This document shows positions 1-6,663 of a stretch of DNA of 64,000 bases, in pieces (the first letter of the stretch is position 1; every line of letters starts with the position of its first letter). The stretch comes from Pseudomonas sp. BCA17. Lineage in GTDB: Bacteria; Pseudomonadota; Gammaproteobacteria; Pseudomonadales; Pseudomonadaceae. The position numbers and the translations under genes are program-made. The DNA is taken from positions 620,001 through 684,000 of the forward strand of contig NZ_SGWI01000003.1 of the NCBI RefSeq assembly GCF_004519405.1. The letters are read 5' to 3'. The notes beneath the pieces were generated by a model, which saw nothing but the letters and a program-made list of their open reading frames with translations, had not been told where the DNA came from and did no database searches.

Positions 1-457
1 CGCCTGCGCGCAGTTGCGCCGGGGTGGACACGTAAATAGTGTCGCCATCGCCGAAGTTCAGGGTGCCGCAATCCAGGGTGCAGATCTCCGGCAGCAGTTC
101 CTCCACATGGGCCAGGCGGGTCAATGGGCCGACCAGGTCAGTGTTGGGGCCGAACTCCATTGGGTTTTCGCCGGCGCCGATTTCCAGGTCGCCGCCCATG
201 CCGGCGGTGAGGTTGACGATGATGTCGATGTCGGCCTCACGGATGCGCTCCATCACTTCGCGGTACAGCGCGACGTCGCGGCTGAACTTGCCGGTGTGCG
301 GGTCACGGACGTGGCAGTGCACTACGGTGGCGCCGGCCTTGGCGGCTTCAACGGCGGCCGCTGCGATTTGTTTGGGCGTGACCGGCACGTGTGGGCTTTT
401 GGCGGTCGTGTCGCCAGCACCGGTGAGTGCGCAGGTGATGATGACGTCGTGGTTCAT
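1..457 (-). CDS. cdhC: 3-keto acid cleavage enzyme (BKACE/DUF849), dehydrocarnitine cleavage, 3' end cut by window
   Basis: Only the N-terminal ~152 residues lie in the window; the gene runs off the left edge. The start is the ATG at 455-457. The N-terminus reads [15 protein letters not shown] and carries H47-x-H49 in VVHCHVRDP, which are the zinc ligands of the beta-keto acid cleavage (Kce/DUF849) family. In Pseudomonas carnitine catabolism the member encoded next to caiX is CdhC, which condenses 3-dehydrocarnitine with acetyl-CoA to give betainyl-CoA and acetoacetate. It lies 77 bp downstream of caiX on the same strand, so one transcript is likely. The family is clear from sequence; the substrate is inferred from the caiX/cdhR neighbours. 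Confidence 0.88.
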   Translation of the reverse strand, partial: MNHDVIITCALTGAGDTTAKSPHVPVTPKQIAAAAVEAAKAGATVVHCHVRDPHTGKFSRDVALYREVMERIREADIDIIVNLTAGMGGDLEIGAGENPMEFGPNTDLVGPLTRLAHVEELLPEICTLDCGTLNFGDGDTIYVSTPAQLRAG

Positions 458-534
458 GGTGCAGTTCCTTACAGGCGGGCGTAGTGATGCCGTGCGCAGC
501 CGGGTGTGGCTGCGTCACGGTGATTCGGGTCAGG

Positions 535-1479
535 TTATTTGCTGGTCAGCTGCAGGTTGGCGGCAGCCGGTTTGCCGTCGAAAGTGGTCACGCCCGCCAG
601 CCAGCGCTGCTGGTCTTGCGGGTGGTCCTTGAGCCACTGTTTGGCGGACTCGATGGGGTCCTTGTGATCCAGCAGCGGCTGCATCATCCGGCTCTCGTCG
701 GCGGCGGTGAAGGTGAGGTTGCTCAGCAGTTTATGAACGTTGGGGCACTGTTCGGCGTAGGTGGGCGACGTCACGCTCCACACCGTGGCCATGCCTTCGT
801 TCGGGCCGAGGGCGTCGTCGCTGCCGGTGAGGTAGGTCATGGCGACGTTGACGTTCATCGGGTGCGGCGCCCAGCCGAAGAACACCACGGCTTCCTTGCG
901 GCGTACCGCACGGTCAACGGCGGCGAGCATGCCGGCCTCACTGGATTCCACCAACTGGAATTTACCCAGGCCGAACTGGTTCTTGGCAATCATGGCCTTG
1001 ATCTGGGTGTTGGCCCCCGACCCAGGCTCGATGCCATAGATCTTGCCGCCCAGCTCTTTCTCGAACTTGGCGATGTCGGCGAAGGTTTTCAGGCCCTTGT
1101 CCGCCAGGTAAGTCGGCACGGCGAGGGTGGCGCGTGCATCTTCCAGGCTGGGTTTGTCGAGCACCTTGACTTGCTTGGCGTCGATGAATGGCGTGATGGT
1201 CTGGGTCATCAGCGGGTTCCAGTACCCCAGGAACAGGTCCAGGCGCTGGTCGCGGATACCGGCGAAGATGATTTGCTGGGAGGCGCTGGTTTGTTTGGTC
1301 TTGTAGCCGAGGCCATCGAGCAGCACTTGGGTCATGGCACTGGTGGCGATTACGTCGGTCCAGTTCACCACGCCCATGCGCACGTTCTGGCAAGACGCTG
1401 CGTCGGCAGCCATTACGTTCGTGCTCAAGATGGCGCTGGCGCTGAGTGCAAGCACGCAGCGGCTGATCAGTCGGTTCAT
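535..1479 (-). CDS. caiX: Carnitine-binding periplasmic protein (OpuAC/choline-type ABC substrate-binding protein)
   Basis: A 314-residue protein with an N-terminal signal peptide ending near residue 24 (MNRLISRCVLALSASAILST..VMAADA). It has the aromatic residues typical of quaternary-ammonium binding proteins: VNWTDVIATSAMTQ near residue 38, LGYWNPL near 84 and FGWAPHPMNV near 202. Family members deliver choline, betaine or carnitine to the CbcWV ABC permease, which is encoded elsewhere. Position between cdhC and divergent cdhR matches the P. aeruginosa carnitine locus, hence CaiX. No permease or ATPase gene adjoins it, so it is an orphan binding protein, as known for CaiX. It is probably controlled from the 193-bp divergent region shared with cdhR. 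Confidence 0.88.
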   Translation of the reverse strand: MNRLISRCVLALSASAILSTNVMAADAASCQNVRMGVVNWTDVIATSAMTQVLLDGLGYKTKQTSASQQIIFAGIRDQRLDLFLGYWNPLMTQTITPFIDAKQVKVLDKPSLEDARATLAVPTYLADKGLKTFADIAKFEKELGGKIYGIEPGSGANTQIKAMIAKNQFGLGKFQLVESSEAGMLAAVDRAVRRKEAVVFFGWAPHPMNVNVAMTYLTGSDDALGPNEGMATVWSVTSPTYAEQCPNVHKLLSNLTFTAADESRMMQPLLDHKDPIESAKQWLKDHPQDQQRWLAGVTTFDGKPAAANLQLTSK

Positions 1480-1672
1480 GGTGGTTCCCTCGGCAGGTCG
1501 TTATTGTGGGTTCCGGCGTCTTTGTGCGCCGTGAGCCCAAGTTACGCAAGCCAGGGGGCGGCAAAGCGCACGGCGGCGACCAGCTCTTGCACTGCAGCGA
1601 CCTGCCCCCTTGAATCCGCCCATGAACGGGAGTATCACAGTGCCACGCTGCCCGTATGACGAGTGCGCCACC
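1480..1672. promoter_or_regulatory. Divergent caiX-cdhR intergenic region
   Basis: These 193 bp separate the start codons of the divergent caiX and cdhR genes and must hold both promoters. In P. aeruginosa the carnitine operon is activated by CdhR; I cannot point to a convincing operator here by eye. The call rests on gene arrangement. Confidence 0.5.
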
Positions 1673-2617
1673 ATGTCCCAGGATTTCTACTTTTTGCTGA
1701 TGCCAGGTTTCTCGGCCATTGGCTTTATCTCCGCGCTGGAGCCCCTGCGGGTGGCCAACCGTTTTCGTGGCGAGCTGTACCGCTGGCACGTGTTGAGTGC
1801 CGATGGCGGCGCAGTGCTGGCGAGCAATGGCATGTCGGTCAATGCCGACGCTGCGCTGGAGCCGCTGAAAAAAGGCGCGACGTTGCTGGTGGTCGCCGGC
1901 TTTGAACCGTTGCAGTTCGCCACGCCTGCACTGGAGCACTGGCTGCGCCGTCTCGACCACGATGGAGTGACCCTTGGCGCTATCGATACCGGTGCCTGCG
2001 TGCTCGCTGAAGCTGGCCTGCTCGACGGCCATCGCCTGACCCTGCACTGGGAAGCCATCGACGCCTTCAAGGAATCGTATCCACACTTGAGCGTGACCCA
2101 GGAATTGTTCGAAATTGACCGGCGCCGCATCACCTGCGCCGGTGGCACGGCCTCCATCGACCTGATGCTCGACCTGATCGCGCAGGCCCACGGCCCGGAG
2201 CTGGCGATTCAGGTCTCCGAACAGTTCGTGCTCGGCCGTATCCGTCCACGCAAAGACCACCAGCGCATGCAGATCGCCACGCGCTACGGCATCAACAACA
2301 AGAAGCTGGTGCAAGTGATCGGCGAGATGGAGCAGCACACCGAGCCGCCGCTGAGCACCCTGGCCCTGGCCGAGGCGATCAAGGTGACCCGGCGGCAGCT
2401 GGAGCGGCTGTTTCGCCTGCACTTGAATGATACGCCGAGCAACTTCTACCTCGGTCTACGCCTGGAAAAGGCCCGGCAACTGTTGCGCCAGAGCGATATG
2501 AGCGTGCTGGAAGTGAGCATTGCCTGTGGGTTTGAGTCACCGTCGTATTTCACCCGCAGTTACCGCGCGCGGTTTGCGAAGTGCCCGCGGGAGGATCGGC
2601 GACGGGAGGTGGTTTGA
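1673..2617 (+). CDS. cdhR: GlxA-family AraC-type transcriptional activator of carnitine catabolism
   Basis: A 314-residue regulator. Residues ~5-180 form a DJ-1/PfpI-like (class I glutamine amidotransferase-like) domain beginning FYFLLMPGFSAIGFISALEPL and including the DTGACVLAEAGLL nucleophile-elbow region. Residues ~215-314 hold two AraC helix-turn-helix motifs, ending in the family signature ACGFESPSYFTRSYRARF. The start at ATG 1673 is preferred over an in-frame ATG 63 bp upstream because GlxA-family proteins begin right at this strand. CdhR responds to carnitine and activates caiX-cdhCAB. Assignment is by homology and divergent position; GbdR, its paralogue for glycine betaine, is not in the window. 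Confidence 0.87.
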   Translation: MSQDFYFLLMPGFSAIGFISALEPLRVANRFRGELYRWHVLSADGGAVLASNGMSVNADAALEPLKKGATLLVVAGFEPLQFATPALEHWLRRLDHDGVTLGAIDTGACVLAEAGLLDGHRLTLHWEAIDAFKESYPHLSVTQELFEIDRRRITCAGGTASIDLMLDLIAQAHGPELAIQVSEQFVLGRIRPRKDHQRMQIATRYGINNKKLVQVIGEMEQHTEPPLSTLALAEAIKVTRRQLERLFRLHLNDTPSNFYLGLRLEKARQLLRQSDMSVLEVSIACGFESPSYFTRSYRARFAKCPREDRRREVV

Positions 2618-2654
2618 CGGGCAATTATAGTAATTTATACTCGTTACTATAATT
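2614..2654 (+). promoter_or_regulatory. Promoter with 11-bp palindromic operator-like repeat upstream of the ATPase gene
   Basis: TTGACG (2614-2619) overlaps the cdhR stop codon, and TATACT (2636-2641) follows after a 16-bp spacer: a good sigma-70 promoter. A perfect inverted repeat AATTATAGTAA (2623-2633) / TTACTATAATT (2644-2654) with a 10-bp spacer straddles the -10 element. TAATTTATA also occurs twice as a direct repeat at 2631 and 2650. This very A+T-rich block is unlike its surroundings and looks like a repressor or autoregulation site. The repeat is seen; its function is inferred. Confidence 0.55.
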
Positions 2655-2685
2655 TATAGCCTAATCAATAATTGAGTATAAAAGC

Positions 2686-3864
2686 ATGTCCAAGAACAGC
2701 GGCTTTGTGTTTCGCCGCCCCGCCCTGGCAAGCAGCATAGCCGACGGTTTGGTGGGGGCGGGTATTCAGGACTTCACGTCGGGCCTGTTCCTCGCAGCAC
2801 CCCGGCGCACCGGGAAAAGCACTTTTTTGCGTGAAGACCTGATTCCCGAGTGTCAACTGCGGGGTTGGCTGACCGTCTACGTCGATCTGTGGGCCGACAA
2901 AGAGCAAGACCCGGCGGAGCTGATCGCCGGCGCTATCGCCGCTGCCCTGGTGCCCTACGAAAAGGGTATTCGTAAACTGGCCAAGAACATCGGGATCGAG
3001 AAGCTGAGCTTTCTGCGTACCTTGTCCTGGGACTTTACCAAGCCACAACTGCCTGTCGGTGCGACGCTGACCCAGGCCCTGGAATTACTCCACAATGCTG
3101 CGGAAAAACCCGTCGTGCTGGTGATTGACGAGGCGCAGCACGCTTTAACCAGCGAGTCGGGGATCAACGCGATGTTTGCGTTGAAGGCCGCCCGGGATCA
3201 GCTCAACCAAGGCCGTGACGAGGATGGCAGCGGTTTGCACCTGGTGTTCACCGGCTCCAACCGCGACAAGCTGGCCCATCTGGTGTTGGGTAAGAGTCAG
3301 CCGTTCTTCGGCTCCAGCATCACGCCGTTTCCGCTGCTGGGTAAAGAGTTCACCCGGGCCTACACTGCACACCTCAACGCGCACCTGGCCCAGACCAACC
3401 AATTCAACGCGGCCGATATTGATGAAGCCTTCGAGCTGGTAGGTCGACGCCCCGAGATGCTGCGCACGATCATCGGTGAAGTGGCGCTGGAGCTGGGTGA
3501 GGCGAGCAACCTCGGCCAACTGCTGCACAGTCGCGCCGAATTGCTGCGCGCGGGTGTATGGACTGAATTCGAAAGCGCCTGGAACAACCTCACCGTGCCC
3601 CAACGCGCCGTGCTGGAAGTCATGGTGGAGCGCTCTCAAAACAACGAACCTTTCGCCCCCTTCACCGACAGCACGATCACGGCCGTCAGCAAAGTGCTGG
3701 AAGACATGGGCAGTGATGTGGTGCCGGGCACCCAGACCATTCAGGCGTGTATCGATGCCCTGCGGGATAAAGAACTGGTGTGGAAGTCGAGCCGGGGTGG
3801 GTATGCCCTGGAAGACAAATCCTTCGGGGAGTGGCTGCTGCACAAGCGCCGTACACCGGCCTGA
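2686..3864 (+). CDS. P-loop AAA-type ATPase of unknown role
   Basis: A 392-residue soluble protein. Walker A is APRRTGKS (residues 38-45), Walker B ends VLVIDEAQH with D148-E149, and a sensor-1-like FTGSNRD lies at 188-194. The C-terminal ~110 residues look like a winged-helix lid (FESAWNNLTVPQRAVLEVM ... ALRDKELVWKSSRGGYALEDKSF). The plan recalls STAND/archaeal-type ATPases that act on DNA or as regulatory switches, but I do not recognise a named function. It sits alone behind a private A+T-rich promoter with a perfect palindrome, unlinked to carnitine genes in other pseudomonads I know, so it is probably an accessory insertion. No partner gene is on the same strand. Confidence 0.75.
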   Translation: MSKNSGFVFRRPALASSIADGLVGAGIQDFTSGLFLAAPRRTGKSTFLREDLIPECQLRGWLTVYVDLWADKEQDPAELIAGAIAAALVPYEKGIRKLAKNIGIEKLSFLRTLSWDFTKPQLPVGATLTQALELLHNAAEKPVVLVIDEAQHALTSESGINAMFALKAARDQLNQGRDEDGSGLHLVFTGSNRDKLAHLVLGKSQPFFGSSITPFPLLGKEFTRAYTAHLNAHLAQTNQFNAADIDEAFELVGRRPEMLRTIIGEVALELGEASNLGQLLHSRAELLRAGVWTEFESAWNNLTVPQRAVLEVMVERSQNNEPFAPFTDSTITAVSKVLEDMGSDVVPGTQTIQACIDALRDKELVWKSSRGGYALEDKSFGEWLLHKRRTPA

Positions 3865-3880
3865 GGCAACACCCATCCAA

Positions 3881-3969
3881 TGTGGGGGCGGGCTTGCTCG
3901 CGAATACAGTGTGTCGGTTGGCGCATTCGGTACTGACCCGCCGCATTCGCGAGCAGGCCCGCTCCCACA
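3881..3969. repeat. REPIN (paired inverted REP sequences)
   Basis: Two REP arms in inverted orientation: TGTGGGGGCGGGCTTGCTCG onward at 3881-3905 and its complement at 3945-3969, ending GCTCCCACA, separated by ~39 bp. It lies between the convergent ATPase and DUF3010 genes. Confidence 0.85.
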
Positions 3970-3986
3970 CTGTACTTCGGTGTGAC

Positions 3987-4403
3987 TTACTTCTTTACCA
4001 AGGCCGAACAAGCCGCTTTATAAGCTTCGTGCTGATACTTGTTCAACGTCGTCGGCAGTTCAAAGCTGTGCTTCTTGTTCTGCGCGTTGATGGTCTGCGG
4101 CGACAGCAGCGTCACCTCAACCCCGTCGAGCAACTGAAACACGCCTTCAATCTTGAACGTGGTCGGGCCACCGGCAAACTCGCCTTTCTTGCTGCGCTTC
4201 TTGATCGCGATACGGGTGATGGCGTTTTCCTGCACAAACGCCTTCACCTGGGCGGCGAACGCTTTGACGTTGGCCGCCTCGTCATCGTCTTCAAGGGCGA
4301 TTTTCTTGGTGGACAGCGCGACATGGCTCAGCGCCTGGTTGCCCAGGGAGGCGACGGCGAGGATGGCTTCGCTGCCTTTGATTTCGATGCCGCAAATAGT
4401 CAT
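3987..4403 (-). CDS. DUF3010 family protein
   Basis: A 138-residue protein starting MTICGIEIKGSEAILAVAS, with GVFQLLDGVEVTLLSPQTI mid-protein and a lysine-rich end. I recognise it as the DUF3010 family of gamma-proteobacteria, whose function is unknown to me. The opening GIEIKGSEAILAV resembles the first strand of RNase H-like/YqgF folds, which is only a weak suggestion. It is followed on the same strand 40 bp upstream by the LprI-like gene, so the two could share a transcript. Confidence 0.7.
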   Translation of the reverse strand: MTICGIEIKGSEAILAVASLGNQALSHVALSTKKIALEDDDEAANVKAFAAQVKAFVQENAITRIAIKKRSKKGEFAGGPTTFKIEGVFQLLDGVEVTLLSPQTINAQNKKHSFELPTTLNKYQHEAYKAACSALVKK

Positions 4404-4443
4404 GAGTGGCCTTGGTTAAGAAAGAAATAGCGCAGATTGTCGC

Positions 4444-4845
4444 TTATTCCTGCCCGATCGACTCCAAAAACTCCGACCGCTCATCACTCATCCGCGCCAG
4501 GCAATCATTCTGTTGAATGGCGTAGTCCTTGGTGCCCGTCACCGCCGGAAAGGTGTCCACCGCACAATCGGCGTCGCGCAGTTTTTCCCACTTCTGCTGG
4601 GCGTCCTTCAGACGAGCGGTAATGTCGGCGAGCTGCGACTTGTTGCTGCCGTAGGTCGACGCCATGCGTTCGAGCAGGCCCTGGTAGTTATCTTTGAGCA
4701 ATTGCTCGGCGGTGGTTTTGTTGAAAGTGGCGCATTCCAGGGTTTGTTTGTCGTTTTCGATGCCATCGCACGGCGTGTTGTCGGTGTCTTCAGCCGCGTG
4801 GGCGGTGGTTGCGATGAGTGCCAAAGCCAGGAAAATCGATTTCAT
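4444..4845 (-). CDS. LprI/DUF1311-type periplasmic protein (possible lysozyme inhibitor)
   Basis: A 133-residue protein with a signal peptide (MKSIFLALALIATTAHA) and a mature part with four cysteines in the DUF1311/LprI arrangement: C26 and C38 at the N-terminal side, then DADC and QQNDCLARM. The LprI domain is named after a mycobacterial lipoprotein that inhibits lysozyme, but most members are uncharacterised. There is no lipobox, so it should be soluble in the periplasm. It lies upstream of the DUF3010 gene on the same strand and is divergent from the dipeptidase-like gene. Confidence 0.72.
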   Translation of the reverse strand: MKSIFLALALIATTAHAAEDTDNTPCDGIENDKQTLECATFNKTTAEQLLKDNYQGLLERMASTYGSNKSQLADITARLKDAQQKWEKLRDADCAVDTFPAVTGTKDYAIQQNDCLARMSDERSEFLESIGQE

Positions 4846-5062
4846 TGCGCCGTCTCATATCAGGTAATGGCCGAATTCTGGCTCAAGCGTAAGACAAAGA
4901 ACAGCCGCCAGTCAGGCCTCTCTTAACAGCCTTTGTCGCGGATTGACGCTTTCGGCAATTCCCCTGTCGTTTTTGCACCCGGTTCCGTCGGCCCCTGGGC
5001 ATATGCTGGCCCAAAGCGCCGGCAGACGATTCGGCGCATGAATCGCCATAAGGGGACGCCTG
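4846..5062. promoter_or_regulatory. Divergent promoter region of the dgc cluster
   Basis: These 217 bp separate the LprI-like gene (minus) from the first gene of the dipeptidase-DUF5943-dgcA-dgcB-etf cluster. In P. aeruginosa this cluster is induced by glycine betaine/dimethylglycine through GbdR. I could not define a GbdR site by eye. Confidence 0.4.
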
Positions 5063-6040
5063 ATGAGCCCAGCCGAATTGCACGCCGACAGCATCGTTAT
5101 CGACGGGCTGATTATTGCCAAGTGGAATCGCGATCTGTTCGAGGACATGCGCAAAGGGGGCCTCACCGCCGCCAACTGCACCGTGTCGGTGTGGGAAGGC
5201 TTCCAGGCCACTATCAATAACATCGTGGCCAGCCAGACCCTGATCCGTGAGAACAGCGACCTGGTGATCCCGGTGAAAACCACCGCGGATATCCGTCGCG
5301 CCAAGGAGTTGGGCAAGACCGGCATCATCTTCGGCTTCCAGAACGCCCATGCGTTCGAAGACCAGTTGGGCTATGTCGAGATCTTCAAGCAGCTCGGCGT
5401 GGGCGTCGTGCAGATGTGCTACAACACCCAGAACCTGGTCGGCACCGGTTGCTACGAGCGCGACGGCGGCCTGTCGGGTTTTGGGCGCGAGATTGTCGGC
5501 GAGATGAACCGCGTCGGCATCATGTGCGACCTGTCCCACGTGGGCTCCAAAACGTCCGAAGAAGTCATCCTCGAATCGAAAAAGCCGGTGTGCTACTCCC
5601 ACTGCCTGCCATCGGGCCTTAAAGAGCACCCGCGCAACAAATCCGATGAAGAGCTGAAGTTCATCGCCGATCACGGCGGTTTTGTCGGCGTGACCATGTT
5701 CGCGCCATTCCTGGCCAAGGGCATCGATTCGACCATCGACGACTACGCCGAAGCCATCGAATACACCATGAACATCGTCGGCGAAGACGCTATCGGTATC
5801 GGCACCGACTTCACCCAGGGGCATGGCCAGGATTTCTTCGAGATGCTGACCCATGACAAGGGCTACGCCCGCCGCCTGACCAACTTCGGCAAGATCATCA
5901 ACCCGCTGGGCATCCGCACCGTGGGTGAGTTCCCCAACCTCACCGAGACCCTGCTCAAGCGCGGCCACCCTGAACGGGTAGTGCGCAAGATCATGGGCGA
6001 GAACTGGGTCAATGTCCTGAAGGACGTCTGGGGCGAATAA
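5063..6040 (+). CDS. M19 (renal dipeptidase)-family protein lacking part of the metal site
   Basis: A 325-residue TIM-barrel protein of the membrane dipeptidase family, homologous to PA5396 at the head of the P. aeruginosa dgc cluster. Conserved features are GGLSGFGREIVGEMNRVGIMCDLSHV, H159 and H180 (spaced 21 residues, as His198/His219 in human dipeptidase) and IGIGTDFTQG. The usual HxD motif after strand 1 is replaced by L16-I-I18 (VIDGLIIAK), and the bridging glutamate is replaced by Q93 (GFQNAH). Dipeptidase activity is therefore doubtful. Co-localisation with dgcA suggests a role in dimethylglycine or sarcosine metabolism. ATG 5063 is preceded by a purine-rich AAGGGGA. Confidence 0.82.
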   Translation: MSPAELHADSIVIDGLIIAKWNRDLFEDMRKGGLTAANCTVSVWEGFQATINNIVASQTLIRENSDLVIPVKTTADIRRAKELGKTGIIFGFQNAHAFEDQLGYVEIFKQLGVGVVQMCYNTQNLVGTGCYERDGGLSGFGREIVGEMNRVGIMCDLSHVGSKTSEEVILESKKPVCYSHCLPSGLKEHPRNKSDEELKFIADHGGFVGVTMFAPFLAKGIDSTIDDYAEAIEYTMNIVGEDAIGIGTDFTQGHGQDFFEMLTHDKGYARRLTNFGKIINPLGIRTVGEFPNLTETLLKRGHPERVVRKIMGENWVNVLKDVWGE

Positions 6041-6117
6041 GCCACCGCCAACGCATCTTCTCCCTCGGCCGTTCGTGTCGGGGGAACTACACAAGAATTT
6101 TCTGGAGTTAAGTTTCC

Positions 6118-6648
6118 ATGGCCAAGATCGCCCCGCAATTGCCAATCGAAGTCGACAGCGAAACCGGTGTCTGGACCTCCGACGCCCTGCCGATGCTGTA
6201 TGTGCCGCGCCACTTCTTCGTCAACAACCACATGGGCATCGAAGAGGTGTTGGGCGCTGAAGCCTACGCCGAAATTCTCTACAAGGCCGGCTACAAGTCC
6301 GCCTGGCACTGGTGTGAAAAAGAAGCCGAGTGCCATGGCCTGGAAGGCGTCGCGGTGTTCGAACATTACATGAAGCGCCTGTCGCAACGCGGCTGGGGCC
6401 TGTTCAAGATCCAGGACATCGACCTCGACAAAGGCACCGCCAGCGTCAAGCTCGAACACTCCGCTTTCGTCTACGTGTATGGCAAGGTCGGACGCAAGGT
6501 CGACTACATGTTCACCGGCTGGTTTGCCGGCGCCATGGACCAGATCCTTGAAGCGCGTGGCAGCAAGATCCGCACTGTGGCCGAACAAGTCTACGGAGGC
6601 TCCGAAGAGGGCCACGATGATGGCTTGTTCACCGTCAAGCCGTTGTAA
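6118..6648 (+). CDS. DUF5943/V4R-like domain protein of the dgc cluster
   Basis: A 176-residue soluble protein, homologous to PA5397. It has no signal peptide or transmembrane segment. The central part (AYAEILYKAGYKSAWHWCEKE ... FEHYMKRLSQRGWGLFKIQDID) and the C-terminal FTGWFAGAMDQILEARG resemble the V4R (4-vinyl reductase) small-molecule-binding fold. It sits 15 bp before dgcA and 77 bp after the dipeptidase-like gene, with GGAG upstream of ATG 6118. Its role is unknown; being locked between catabolic genes suggests a ligand-binding or accessory function in dimethylglycine demethylation. Confidence 0.75.
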   Translation: MAKIAPQLPIEVDSETGVWTSDALPMLYVPRHFFVNNHMGIEEVLGAEAYAEILYKAGYKSAWHWCEKEAECHGLEGVAVFEHYMKRLSQRGWGLFKIQDIDLDKGTASVKLEHSAFVYVYGKVGRKVDYMFTGWFAGAMDQILEARGSKIRTVAEQVYGGSEEGHDDGLFTVKPL

Positions 6649-6663
6649 GCCGAGGACCGTGCC

